A stretch of 64,000 nt of DNA from Neodiprion pinetum (lineage: Eukaryota; Arthropoda; Insecta; Hymenoptera; Diprionidae), in the NCBI RefSeq assembly GCF_021155775.2, contig NC_060232.1, positions 25,613,922 through 25,677,921 on the forward strand. Direction: 5' to 3'. How positions within the stretch are numbered: the stretch's first letter is position 1; each line of letters starts with the position of its first letter. The notes under the pieces are model-generated. The model was not told where the DNA came from. It made no database searches and worked only from the letters and a program-made list of their open reading frames with translations. A program made the translations under genes and the position numbers. Positions 26,401 through 39,566 of this stretch are shown here, in pieces.

Positions 26401-28433
26401 ACTCGAGTAGAAAAAATAACGAATGTAAATACTCTGGGAACTATTGAGAGGTTGTACTGCATGTTAGATGTAGTGAAAACTAATCGTCGAGGATTAACGA
26501 TTTAGTCTTTCGCAAATATGTCCATCATGGATTTGTTGTTTAGTGATTTTCGAAACTATGGACATTTTGAAATTTTTAAACTCGTTTATGAGTATTTTAT
26601 TATCAACCTTGATATTGTACCTGCAGCGTTAATTATTATGTCGAAATAGTATCGTGATATTTTTTCGATTCTCATGGTAATTCTTGATCGTTAGAAATAC
26701 TTTTTTTCTATGCTTACGTAATTCTTGAGCTGCATGAATAATAGGCCAATAAAATCAAACTGACACTGTACATTGTACGTTAGTCGGAGTATTCCTACCC
26801 CGGGAATACAATTAGCACGGATAAATATTTAAGGCCGAAGGAACTTTCTTATCTAACGTATTGCAAGTATAATTTAAGACGAACACCTTGAATAGGTTAC
26901 TCAGACACGATAACACCGCACGCTATCTCTGCAGCAGCGTCTCGGAGACGGAAGGAATTAGCTTCGGTATATAAAGCTAGGGGAGTTTTCCGATTCTTTA
27001 ACTTCCCGACAGACCGTCTATATAGTTATACTATTCCCCGTTCCGTCGGTTTCATTTGACTAATTTTACTCGAACGAGCAATTGCGTTTCAAAGATCAAA
27101 GTTCCACGAAGAAAAACTTGAAACAACAACACCTAATTGACGTACTGTCGATTAATTGGAATCAGCGATGCTGAATAGGTATTTAACAGAATCTTACGCG
27201 TAATTTTCCTATCGATTTTCAAACAGGTTTCAAATGCACGATCAGATAAGTAAACGATATCCGTAATAGCTGGGTATCGCTGCGATATTGCGGGATACGT
27301 ACATAGTAATAATATAGGAAAACCAGATGTTCAACACCTCTGTGAATGAACTTTGAACCGTTCGACGTTGACGTGTATTATCGATTATTTTTTTTTTTTT
27401 CTTTATTACTACTTATACGAGCAGGGATATAATCACTGTCGACTACCGCACCGTACTTTGGACAGACGTCCATGCGATGAAAATGATTTTCCTTGCAACG
27501 ATTATTAGGATAATAGTCTGGGGTTCTTATCGAGTCGACTAATCGCCATAACGCGTTTCATCATCGCAATACGGCTTGCGTGACATCGGCTTGTCACTTC
27601 GAAGCGAATTACACAACCGAAGGAACGGGTTATGGAAATTGTAGTTTTCTGGTACCAACACCTATATACGTAAGCTACTTCTCGCGGGTATAACGCTGCT
27701 CGCCTTCGGCCATTCCCTCGGCTTAGTTTATACTAAAAAATTAATGTTCATGGGGTCAGGGACTCTCCCTCCTTCTAATAATTACCGCCATCAACTCTTC
27801 CTTCTCTTCCTTCGGTTATATAACTTTTACTGAAATTTCGACGCAAGTTTGCTACCGAAATTTATTGCCAAACGACGCTCAGGTTCAGGAAGTAAAACTC
27901 GTTAACGTGTACGCGACAGCTGGATAGGATAAATGCCCAATTTATGGTAATCTTTAAAAAATGCTTCATCTATGCATTTGATTTTCAATCTCTTTAATCG
28001 CACTATTCATCAGCAAAATCAAACGTTGAACAAGTTTAGGACAGAAGTTTTTGATACCTGGTACACTTTATTGTTCTAAAATTAGTCTTTGGATCAAAGC
28101 ACCTTTGTACCATTTTTGGCCACAGCCCAAGATTACACGAATTACTCGGTTCAGTAATTAATGAAACTTCAAATCCGGATAATTAGTATGGTTTAAGAAA
28201 TTTGAAAAACAGTTATGTGTTTTGGCAACAAAGTTTTATGAGGTTGTGATTTAACCGTCGACTCCACACGGAATGTACGGCAATTCCTCTTGCTCCACTT
28301 CTGCGCAGAAAATCCGTAGTGAATTCGCAAATATTTTCAAGATTACACGTGTAATAGTAGTTATAACTAACACGTAGCTGTAATACTTGTAGTACAATTA
28401 TCTTAACACGAACCCCGCGCGGGAAACTGAACT

Positions 28434-28570
28434 ATTCGTATTGTTTGGATAGTTTGGGTATCCAAACAAATCAAGTGCTCCAACTATTCGAATGGCTTGG
28501 ATAGTTCGGATAGTTAGGATACCCCGGGTACTCGAGTACTCGAAATATGCTATAATCGTAGTCCCGATAT
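28434..28570. repeat. Self-complementary GGATAGTT/GGGTACTCG cluster
   Basis: GGATAGTT recurs three times, once as a hairpin (GTTTGGATA, a 7-base loop, TATCCAAAC at 28444-28468). ACTATTCGAA is then opposed by TTCGGATAGTT, and GGGTACTCGAGTACTCG is itself nearly palindromic. The cluster looks like a short-period degenerate repeat or the remains of a small foldback element. Confidence 0.45.
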
Positions 28571-29709
28571 CCGAATTTGAAGCGTTGGGTCCAGTGCACT
28601 GTTTCAGATCCTAAAAAATCTCAAAGTATAGTTCCTGAATCAACCAAGTTAATACCGTTTCGTTTAACTCCGTCTATAAATAAAGATTATCCGAAAAATC
28701 ACATATCCTGACAAAGGTAGTCCTGGCCCCTGTAAATCCGCTGTGCAAACAGTCCTTAGTAACGTTCAGGATACCAGTTTTACTTAACGCTCCAACTAAA
28801 AGTTACTTGGGGTTCAGGCTTTCAACCCTTTCAGGCGTGTGAAGTTACACGAGCAAAAGAACAGCACACACATGTTTACCTTCACTCTGATTTGTTTTTA
28901 AAAAAATGTTTAAAAGCTTAAAATTAAAAATGCCTTATCCGATATGGCGGAATGAGGTACACATCCGATTGCATTGTTAAAAGTTAAATAATTCTTGCCA
29001 TATCCATTGAAGCTGGACTCTACGTTTCGATAGACAAGAAGCTTGGCACCGTCAGCACAGCACGATGCATAAATAAGTACATCAGTAAAACATTTTGCCA
29101 CACGCCTGATGCAAGGTCACCTTTAAGTTGACCGGTAAGATAAAATAAAAGTAAGTAAACAGATCATCAATCCTTGGAAGGTAGCCAAAGTTCGGGAGTG
29201 GTTGGCTTTCCTAGAGTAAAATTGGTACTGAAAATATAGCGGCGATTAGGCTGCGCCTGGTTTCTTGTTCGCATTCACATTCTCTCCGCTCTCTCTTTCC
29301 CCATCCTTCTCTTTCTATTCCTCGGCCCCTCTCTCTTCTGAGAATTACAAGTAGTGATACTCTCCCAAACTTCGAGTGACATACGAACGATTCAACAACG
29401 CGACAACAAAACGCGACTCGGTCGAACTAGTCCTAACCTCAGCAGGCTTCACTGCTCAACCAACCGAGTGTAAAACTACGCCCGTTGTCCCAGTTTTTGT
29501 CCCGTTATCATGGTCCGCTAATGGATTCGATTTATACCTGCATGGACCGGATAAAGTCTTCATATTATCTACGCCTTTACGCTTAATTAGTCATCCAACG
29601 TCCGGAGTTTGCAGCCGTGAAATCGTATTTAACCTTGTAAATTGATGATATTGGTTATACTTGTTCATTATCTTAGGACTCACCTTGTTTGTTTGTGTTA
29701 TTTGTTTTG

Positions 29710-29729
29710 TTTTTTTTTTTTTTTTTTTT
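29710..29729. repeat. T20 homopolymer
   Basis: Twenty T residues preceded by TTTGTTTTG, giving a T-rich block of about 30 bases. Confidence 0.85.
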
Positions 29730-30407
29730 GCAAATTTGCAACAAAAATAGCTGACCAATAAATGCACTGGTCTTAGGAATTTTCTTTATAATTTTGGCGC
29801 TTTATGGTTGAAAGAATAGAAGTAGCAGTCAAGTATGTATATATTTATATACTTGGCAGCCTGCTTGATGGTCCAAAGAGTGATTTAAAGACCAAAGAAT
29901 CCATAATATCTCACTTTATTATATCAACTTGAATGTTATGTTGCAAAAATAATCTTTGAATCTTGCTGTGAAAAACGAATATTGTTTTGAATGTTTTGTT
30001 AACGTGAAATTTTTTTTTTTAATCTTCGTGAAACCCATCACAGAATTTCCTAACATTTACCGTCTGTTTTCCCAAAAGGGTATAATCCTTTTTTGAATAC
30101 CCCGTTGTTTCCAACCCCTCGAAAAAGCCAGGGTTCGCATATGAGTCTGCAAATCGTACGTTGGAACGTTATTTAACTTTCCAGAAAACGAGCATCAAAG
30201 TTTTGCACGCACAAAATTTGTCCCTGCAGATTTAACCACGCGCTGTTTCTCCGCGAATATCCTGTCGCTAATTAATTCCCCGTTCATGCATATTCACAAA
30301 AGCTAACCCGCCATGCAAAATTACCCTGAGCGAGAAATAAACAAATGTACGATACACGTGGGAGGCTCAATCTTCGGTAATTCCATACAGACGTCAATTC
30401 ACAAGGC

Positions 30408-30606
30408 TTAAGTCAGTAACGTTAACCTAACGAAACATTAGAGAAAACTTCATTATCGCGCATGTTTAAGATGACTTTCAAGAAGTTGGCGTTTCAAGTT
30501 ACGAGTATGTTGTTTGTTTGTTACGATTTACTTTTCAGACAATCCTAAAGGCGCGAAGTAACGATGCTTCCTAAACATCCCTCGTTACAATAACGTTACT
30601 AGCTTC
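30408..30606. mobile_element. Copy B of the ~200 bp inverted-repeat family
   Basis: The left end reads CAGTAACGTTAACCTAACG and the right end CGTTACAATAACGTTACTAG, its near-complement. The inner segment AGGCGCGAAGTAACGATG, followed by CCTAAACAT, is the complement of the copy C interior (ATGTTTAGGAAAAATCGTTA, then CTTCGCGCCTTT). Copy B therefore lies in the opposite orientation to copies A and C. No coding capacity. Confidence 0.65.
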
Positions 30607-31357
30607 AATCTCGTATCAAATCTCACCTCCTTCTAACCCTGCATATTTTCGAAATAGTCAATCGTGCGATAAAGAGAGAGAAAGCAAATGCAATTCAAAC
30701 GTATAACGTATGATTAAAAGAAAAGGAAGCCAACGCGGGATACCATCGTTTAGTCAAATTACCCTCAATACCCCTTTTCTCCCCGTTTTAACGGGGAAAA
30801 TTGAAATTGATTATAAGTGGATGCGCCGGTACCCTACACGTGAAACAGAGATTGCACCCGTTGACGACGCGGCCGTTTCTCAACCCTGCACCCTGTACAT
30901 CTAGCGAGCATCAGATTGGATTGAAGCAGCATCCAACCGATGAGGAGACGAGGCTTCTCCGCTCGTCGAATGGACCACAAAAGCGGGAAACGAGCCATGA
31001 AATAGCCTATTTCAAGGCCGCTAGTTCTCCGACTACCCGAGATAAAATCGCCATAGTGATTACAACGGGGTAACGAGAAAGGAGTTGGGATTACGCGAGA
31101 AAAATACGTGGGGGGGAATCCGAAAAACGGCAAGCTCACTGAATCTCAATTATCACTACCAACGAGGTGTTGTATGTATACAGGATTGGCCGTTCTTGTA
31201 CAGTAGCGAAATCCTTGACCGTCATCGTGACGATAAATTTGAAGATACGGTAAAACGTTTGTCTGCGCCTTGGTTGAACGTATCGTGAGTTGGGGAGCAA
31301 ATTTCTATAATGCTAGGTTACAATCCATTCCTATTACTGCTGTTTGTTTTCGCTATA
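30607..31357. other. Non-coding spacer between two transposons
   Basis: It holds overlapping frames of 64-101 codons on both strands (30710-31139) with no recognisable motif. No other support for a gene. Confidence 0.45.
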
Positions 31358-31737
31358 CCGGGACAATCTCTTGAAACTTGAAAATCAACCGCGCATGCGC
31401 GAGTTTTGTCGGCGGTTCGCGCAGGCTGGCCATCCCGAGTTTTCAGTTGTCGAACTGTTTCTGGCGGCGGTGTAGTTGATACGAATTTTCGAGGTTAGAA
31501 TCTCAAATAATTGAGGTAGCGGCTCGGAAAGGTTTGGGAAGCATTTGTTATTGGATCGGATAGTTGATTCTTCAAATAACGGTCGGAATTCAACGCTCAT
31601 ATGCTCTTTGAAAATTCAAAGGTACACATTTTGTGTAAGTTGGCCCTCTGCGTCGCAGACAAAAATTATGCCGACCAATGAGATTGAGTATTTCGCGCAT
31701 GCGCAGTTGATTTTCAAGTTTCAAGAGTTTGTCCCAG
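31358..31737. mobile_element. 380 bp MITE with ~45 bp inverted ends, copy 2
   Basis: It starts CCGGGACAATCTCTTGAAAC and ends GTTTCAAGAGTTTGTCCCAG, with TA (possibly TATA) directly repeated on both sides, so the target duplication is clearer than in copy 1. It carries the same GCGCATGCGC palindromes inside both ends and the same orientation as copy 1 at 17478-17854. The 3 bp length difference falls inside the shared - strand frame (31385-31600, 71 codons) and keeps it open. In that frame the substitutions I read are one silent and three amino-acid changing, so there is no sign of selection on a protein. Confidence 0.87.
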
Positions 31738-33732
31738 TATAATCTGTTCCATAGCAAAAACGTGCTGCTACAGAGAACCAAATGAAACCCGAGAAATATA
31801 GCATATAGTGTAGGTACTCAGTAAGGATTTAGCTGCGATATTCTTTAACCTTTTCAAGCCAATATCTTTATCGATTTCAGATCGGTGAAAAAATATAAAC
31901 CACGAATAATGATGCTTATCGAAGTCTACAATTTTAGTTTCCGCATGTGCCGAATACAGAATTAAGATCAAATCATGTCACCTTCCTGTTTTACCCCCTG
32001 AGTGGGTCACTGTGTAATAGAATATAGTATTCGATTCATCATTCGCTGCAGCACCTGTTTCTACGTATGTTCAAATGACCAGCAATTTTCGAGGCAGCTG
32101 ACGGCAGCGTTGGCACTCTTGCCTTCTGCAGTAAACCCGTCACTTTACTCCTCTCGAGGAAAGAATAAACCTAGTTTATTACCGCTCGTGAAATTTCAAC
32201 CGTGACCCGTGTTCTCCTTGTACAAGGTGCTACCGGTGCATTTACCATTGTTTATTCCCCAGTCGAGCCGTTGCATGAAAATAAAAACGGAAATAGTCTC
32301 CGTTGCGTTGAGCTACCGCTTAAATCCTCGCGATTTTTACCCCAGCTTTAAAACTCGGAAGCTTTTCGCCACTCAACACCAATCGATAAGGTGATACCCG
32401 GGGCGTGTGCAAAATTTCACTCCATGAACGATTTGGAAAACGCGTTTCGGCACCTTGAAATTACGGTGTAACTAATGCGAAGCTTGATCTCGTATTGATC
32501 ACTCATACGGTCCTCACACGCATGTCCGTCCAATGGGTGAATCTGGATTGGTTAAAATTTTGCGTGTACTCAGGAGTCTTCAAACACGCGGTCAGCACTC
32601 CGAAGCTAGTCGGAGGTTTGGATTTCCCGTGACCGCAGACGTTGTTATACACACCCAGTCGAATCCACGCGCAGGATATATGATTTCGTTAAAGCCAGGG
32701 GCGATCTGTGCCCTCGCAATCAGCTTCGTCGCAGTGCAGACTCGAGAATGCTGACGACGTACAATCGAGCATGAATTACAGGGTGTACCGTTGCCCGTTT
32801 CATACATTTATGCATATTAGACGCCCCGTTTCATTCCGTAACGTATGTACCTATACGTTGGGGCTTTTCCGCAAAATTTATGCCTCCTTGGTTCCAGGGT
32901 ACGTATCTAGGCACATACGTCTTATTTGCTGGAACGAAGACTCGGCGGCACGATCAATTTTCTAAGAAGGATGTAGTTAGTCTTTGCGAATGGCAATTTG
33001 TAGCTAAAACATTAAGAACACGCGTACGAAGCGGATTCAATTACTGATTGTGAAAATACGCAGTCACCTACATGTAGTCGAGGAGATAACTGACTGCCGC
33101 TATTAGACAGGAGGGGCCAGCGATTCAAGTTTCACATTTCGCATTATTCTTAGACGTAGAAATTGAGAGTTATAATAAAATCGACGTTTTGCAAATTGCA
33201 AAAGTAGAAACCGTGATTTTTACCGAGATTTAGGTCTCCAACTGTTCCAATTTAACACCACACAAAGAGACGACGGATTTGTCTTTCAAACTTTAACGTT
33301 CGCTTTGACGAACCAACGAGCATGCGAGAGGCAGCGAAATCAGCTCGTAGATTACACTCGTATATAGTTCCTGGCACTTCCTGCCTTTATGTAATAGTGA
33401 CAGACCGCCCTTTATTATTCTCCCAGATGCCTGAAGAGAGCATAATTTCATCGAACACCCGGTATCCCGTTTTCATTTATACAATTGAACGATGTAAACC
33501 ATTATGCACATAATTACAGCATATCTTCCACACCGAGTTCCCTGCCTTGCAAAGGAGAATACCAACTAGATTAATTGATATTCCTAGATCAATTAGTATT
33601 GTTACAGGTATATTGGCGCATGCGAAGAGAAACGCCAGTAACTCAGATGATTCGAGTCCGAAACCGTTTCAGTGCAACGATGGTCTCTGAAAAGTTAACA
33701 ATCATAGAGGAGAAAGATGAAAATTATGATTA
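31738..33732. other. Non-coding stretch
   Basis: A less AT-rich patch at 32.53-32.81 kb has a + frame of 73 codons and a - frame of 71 codons over the same bases, with no motif in either. Nothing else is supportable. Confidence 0.45.
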
Positions 33733-33930
33733 ATTTAGTAGCGTCACTTTGACGATGCATGTTTAGGAAAAATCGTTACTTCGCGCCTTTAGCAATTTCC
33801 GAAAACTGCGATAAACGAAGCATACTCTTATTTTGAAAAGCTGACTCTTTGAAAGTCATTCTAAAATTGAGCAATAATGACTTTTGATCTTTTCCCAAAT
33901 GATTCGTTACGCTAACCTTACTAACTTCAA
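33733..33930. mobile_element. Copy C of the ~200 bp inverted-repeat family
   Basis: The left end TTTAGTAGCGTCACTTTGACG and the right end CGTTACGCTAACCTTACTAAC are imperfect complements of each other. The interior ATGTTTAGGAAAAATCGTTA, followed by CTTCGCGCCTTT, matches copy B in reverse and copy A directly with more changes. No coding frame. Confidence 0.65.
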
Positions 33931-36900
33931 CTTCACGGAGAAAATTAGCAGTCGCAGAAACGATACGTGAAAATTTTCAGTATCCAATCCATATTATTAT
34001 AAACTGCTCAAAACCCGCTGTTTTTTTTTTTTTTTTCATAATCTCCGAAATCAGACACTTTGCCAAACGGATCAGAAATTAAGTTGAACACAACCTGCCA
34101 CTCGAATGCTCTTGTGAATAATTTATCTCGCACTTTGCAGATTGTTGCGCATGGTCAGCGGATACAGTGATACATTGGTATGGGATGACTATCCGAATTT
34201 TTTTAGGAACTTGCACCACACGTTCAAAGAATTGATCAGGTTATTTGACAGCTCTTCACTAGACGCGAACGTGTTTTTTCGTAATTCAGGAGAATTTCGA
34301 CAAAGGTATTGCCAATATTGAAATACTTTTCTTTTGACATGGAAAACGTACTCCATCCGTCCACGACACGAATCTCAAAGGAAATTCGTTCCTGTACCCT
34401 GAAACCATTGAAGTCAACACGGTGTGAATTGATATTTATACAGCATTTGAAACGTCAGAATTTTAACCGTCGAGGGAAATAATTTCATGAAAATTGAGTT
34501 ATTCCGTCCGCAAGGCGGTATTTCAATATCCAAGAATATAACAAGTTCAGAACCAACTTAACGCTAAACTTGAATCGTACGCTTCGTGCCGTTTGAGCCG
34601 AGCGAAATTGAGTGATTAAATTATTCAAATTTGGTAATAACACGCGAAGTTGAAACAATTGTTATAGCCTCAGCATTATTGTATTCTGAAAATTTGCACA
34701 AACTCGTCCCTGAAATTTCCTCAAAGTACAACCCTCCGTTTCATTGCAAAAGCGCTTTATTTTTCGCCAATGTCGTGCATGGGTCGGTAGAATATTCCGC
34801 ATCAGTTCTTCACGACTATTTTACGCTCCGACGTTTTTTACACGATTAGCTGGCCGGCTCTCGACTATTTTCCAGACTATGAAGAGATCGCGTTTGGCCC
34901 GGCGCCTATTAATAGGTTGCGATGCGAGGTCACGTCGTCATCGTTTCGCTGTTCGAACTGACCGCAGTCCAATACCGGTCCTAGACCAGACGACAGAACG
35001 TTGGCTCTCCTATCTTGCGGACGCGTTGCGTGTTTTTCTAGATAACGAAGTTCCGATGGCTTGAACTTTCACCTCTTAATTATATCTGGCTGTAATTAGA
35101 CCGTCGACCAGTGGATTTTTAAAATTGTCTCAAAGAAGACGAGCATTTTTTTCGTTCGGAGGAAACTTCCGGGTGATGTACACGTGGCGTATCGTTTGGC
35201 ATCCATAAGTACCTCCGGCTTATCGTGCGCTTTTTGTGCGGGGTGAATCGAATGTGTGAACCTGTGGAACTGTTGTTCATCAATTGCAATTCCGCGATTC
35301 GTCGATAGCAATTATGAGCGTGCAAGTGACGTTGGCTTCGGCGCATGCATTAATAGGGACGAATCTAAACTCAAACGGATTTTCCTCTCGATTACTCAGA
35401 GGAGGCGTAACCCTCCAGGGAGCGCGAAGCTGAGCAGACGTAACGGCAATTAAATTTAATTTAATTGCAGTATCTAATCTATTAACGGCGTTGAGTCGCG
35501 GGCAACAAAGTGAGTCGTTGAGCATTGCAGATCAATAATTGTTCCCGCGTCAATGCTTGATTCGAAAAACGTATTTTCTTCGCTTCCTTTTTTTCAAAAT
35601 CAATTGTGTAATCGTCTTTGTCACTATTTACGTATTTCCTTCGTCTAGACAGTGACTCCCCTATTTTCCTTAAAGTATCCTATTTTTTTTCTTCCCCTAT
35701 TATAAGCACTCTAAAACTGAGCCTTTCCCCGTAAATGTATCCTAAAAAGCAGTCAATTTCCCCCTAAAAACTACTCATTTTTACCAGTCAATTACTTTTT
35801 TTCTAAAAATTGATTCTTTCAGCTCATTTTAGTTAATACTCTGTAAAAAAAAATTTTTAATAATCAAAAAACCTCTAAAATTTCAATGTACGTTACACTC
35901 AGAATTTCGTTCGATCTCCGACACGTGTTTAATATTTTCCGGAAATTATTACGCTTACAGAGGATGTTTTTTCTGCAATAAAGACATATTTTTGGGGTGT
36001 AAGTGAAAAAAGTTCAAAACGACCGAAATAAGGAACATCCTAGTGTGTATATAATTTTGCTCTATCTCGTCGGTACTGTGAAAAAATATTGGAGCCCTAA
36101 TAACCCCTTATTTTCACAAAGCTTTTCCCTGTTTTCCCTAAAATTACCTGGCTTAAGCACTGTAAACTCTGTACAAAATATAATACATTAGAATCTAAAA
36201 GCGTGTGCCGGCCTTCTTGTTTGCCGTCAATGTGTATGGCATGGTAATGGTAACTGTAATTCACGTTAAGCAGACTTTTGTTAACCGAGCAAATCCGTGG
36301 TCTGGAAAGTTTTGATGCAAATGAAACTGTATTTTTCAAGACTCGTTTTCACGTTTCCCGCCTATACCGTGCAGGTATTTTACATTATTTATTAGTACAT
36401 TATGTACTAAATTAGCGAAAGGCAATCCTTCGTTTCTACGTTAACGAGCTTCAGCCATTAAAAAAACTTGTCCGCGCGAGTGATTATCATTCAGTTTCCT
36501 ACAAGATTTTACTAATTGTGCCTCTTTTTTGTGTCCCGAGTTAATTAGTCTTCCTTTGAAAGTAGCTGCGTAGTAATTTCTCGAAGCTCTTCCGTTAAGT
36601 TCCCGTTAAAATGTCTCGAAATGGTGAAAGCTCCGGAGGGATGAAAGCGAGGATCAGGTCTGGGGATTGAGACAAAAGTGCAGATTGAACTACCAAAATC
36701 CTCTTCCTTTTTCTTTCTTTACTTATTCTCATTCATTCCGTGCCATTCACGCGGATACTTTAATCTTCAAAACCTCAAAGGACTCATTCACGAATCTCTG
36801 TATATCATGATTCTGTGCAGGCATCAGAGCATCCGAGTGACGTTGAATGACGGTATAGTAGAAAATGGGTGGAACGTTTCTTTTTAAGCACGGTAATGCA

Positions 36901-39479
36901 AAAAAAAAAAACGTGCCAACTTATGCATATACATATTTTAGAACTGAGGATACTTTCGCATATATTTTGCACAATCTTTCGTCATATTTCACTAGCCAAT
37001 ATTCGAGCACATATATGCTGCAGACAAAAACAACTGGGTCGCAAAATTTCAAGAGGATACGTACAACTTCTCGTTATTACGCGACGCGAACTAATATTGT
37101 AAAATTTTTAGTCTATCAATTTCCGAAACGTTGAAATATAGCTAAGCGAACTATAAATCGTCGGTGTGAGACGATAAACAATTTGCGTCCCGCTTGTAGT
37201 CATTTTACTGTTTTTGCATGGGTTTTAATTTTGTGGCCTGCCGTTGAGGAACGAAATTCGGTAGCATAACGTCACGTGTAAACAAGGCCGACGTTATTAT
37301 ACATCTCATTCAATTAATGGAGTCGATAACGTCGCAGCGACGCAACGAGCGTGACTCACTCTCACACGAAGAACCTGCGATTAGCCACTTTGGGCTGAAA
37401 ATTACTCCTATTCAAATCTCGGCCGACGCTTATCGTACGAATTAATAATACGACCCTTCGAAATTGCCTGATAAAATAAAATTTAACGCGTGTGTCTTTT
37501 TAAGCACATTATCGTTGGGTTTAAGACGAACGCGTGTGATTTCAAATCGTTTAACCATATCCGGGTAAAGATTAAATCGGTAGACAATTGAGTAAAATTA
37601 TTCTAATTCAGAGTCTTTGACGTTGCCTGAGAATTTTGAATTGCACCGAATAGGTATTTACTCTCGCTAGCAAATCTCTGCTACACAATCGACTGATTAT
37701 TCAGGGTATTTTCGCTCTCTGTTTTACCTGCCATATATGTCATTTATAACGATTCACATTCCCGTCGAGTTTGTCAGCGGCAATAAAATACTTTCCGCAT
37801 GCAAATTATATCCGTTGCGCAAAATTGAGCTAACAAAAATTCGTACGTCAAGCTCGGGGGGAAAAAGAAACAAGATTTTGTTTTTATAGGCATTTAATCA
37901 TAAATATTCAACTTTTACTTTTGACTGTATATTTTATTACGTAGTGATGGAAACTGAAATGCCTACGTGTCCTTGGTAATTTCGGGAATATGGCAAATCG
38001 TAAACCGGATTGAATGCTGCTTGTAGATTTGTAGAAATTAATTACACTTGACAAATAATCGTATTATATATTACGTATTACCCATATTATATCCATTAAA
38101 AATTTTACGATAAATTTTAATGTCGCTACTCTTGCGTAGAAAATTAATCTGTCCCATTAACATAAGTATGATAGCAACAGAAACAAGTTGACACGTCGCG
38201 GAGAGGATATTTAATGTGAAAGTATCAGCCTGGCAATGTATTTGTAATCGAGAAATAGGTGTAAAGTTGACCTTGTATATTTTGTATTTTATACTTTGAG
38301 GATTTACCTATTTTTGCACAAATTTACGTTAATTATTGGTTATATATTTATATACCAGTTCCAGTCAACTGGTCGTAAGCTTGGCGTTCTTTGCACAAGA
38401 CAATTTCAACTTCGTAGATATTTTTTCATCTTTAGATACTTTCATTACAGTAGGTACAGTATATCGCTGCGGGACTTTTAGACGAGGTACCGTAAAGTTG
38501 ATAAATTGGCTTGATATTTATGTCTCAAATCTGCTCTCTCGTTTTCCGCCCTTTATTTTTCACGAGCGTTGAGCTGCTTTGGTGAAAATAACATCCGTAA
38601 ACGTTTGTCCAATATGCATAGCTATATATATATATACCTGCCTGTCAGAATTTTATGGTGCTGTAGGCGTTGGACGTGACGCGTATGGAAAATGATGAGT
38701 TTGCAAAAAAGAGGCGTTTACAATAATATACAAGACCGCGATTCGGATCGATACATTGTTTAAATTCTTGTCCGGTGTAATCCGGTCCCGCATTAAATAT
38801 TTTTCAAATTTATATACCTTTTGGATAAAATTAATAATTCCTGAAATAATGACAGATTATCCGAGGAATAAAATGAGTTCGCAACTGATTCTCTTCTTTG
38901 GGTTTCGTTTGTTTAACTGAACAGCAGATCTCAGCCCTGTTTGATATACGAGGGATTCAATGATCTATCGATTTTTACGGATAACCAAATCAGGTTTAAT
39001 AGAATCACTCGGGTTAATGGAAATGGGGCATAAAAACAGTTTGACATGATTTCTCAATCTGCATTTGCACAACGGTTCGTTGGCAATTATTTGCTCCAAG
39101 GGTACCAGGTACCATTATTCTTGTCAGGCAATTGACTTTTTCGTAATATATTATAGTTTGGCGTTAAATAACGACGTAATTTAAAACGACGCTTCAGGGA
39201 CACGCGTTACGAGTTTCTCAAGTTAAACAAGATATATTAATCGTCGTCTTCTCAATGACTTGTTGTTTTTTTTTTACTCACTCAGGAAAACGATTGCAAG
39301 TCTGGTTTTTGGATCGGACTCAATTCCAGACTACCGGTAAGCTAATGAAAATCGTATTACAAATTTACGGTGTGTTGTCGACTAACCGTTCAATTTTACA
39401 AACGGGGAACGGAACATTGTGAACGTTTCATTATATGAAAATACGACCACGTTTTCCCTAATTACGCTTTACTATTTTA
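33931..39479. other. Non-coding stretch
   Basis: About 5.5 kb with no supported gene. It includes a T16 run at 34021-34036 and less AT-rich patches at 34.86-35.06 and 35.2-35.5 kb with overlapping short frames on both strands. Pyrimidine-rich DNA at 35.64-36.18 kb shows partially similar blocks: AAGCACTCTAAAACT near 35705 and AAGCACTGTAAACTC near 36154. Confidence 0.5.
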
Positions 39480-39566
39480 CAAACAATCCTAAAATTGCGA
39501 AATAATGAGATTTTCTATAAAAGTGCACCGTTATTAGTTCCAATAACATTACTAACCTTAACTTCG
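39480..39566. mobile_element. Copy D (partial) of the ~200 bp inverted-repeat family
   Basis: The sequence AACAATCCTAAAATTGCGAA, then ATAATGAGA, and the terminus CAATAACATTACTAACCTTA line up with the right part of copy B (AATCCTAAAGGCGCGAAGTA, ending AATAACGTTACTAG). The opposite end is not recognisable, although the element may reach back to about 39390. It is the most decayed of the four. Confidence 0.45.

Larger units (their letters stand above)
22639..30407. other. Long non-coding stretch
   Basis: About 7.8 kb with no supported gene. It includes a patch at 23.1-23.4 kb with two overlapping + frames and a T24 run, a self-complementary cluster at 28.43-28.57 kb, and a T20 run at 29.71 kb. 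A 24 bp AT hairpin lies at 29830-29858 (CAAGTATGTATAT with its complement). From 25.3 to 28.8 kb there is no open frame of 60 codons at all. Confidence 0.55.

Noticed and set aside
29830..29858. AT hairpin as a microRNA precursor
   Set aside because: The stem is only about 13 bp, almost pure AT, and does not extend in the flanks.
17622..31528. TGAGGTAG (let-7 seed) in both copies of the ~380 bp element
   Set aside because: The bases after the seed do not match let-7 and no precursor hairpin surrounds it; it is part of a transposon.
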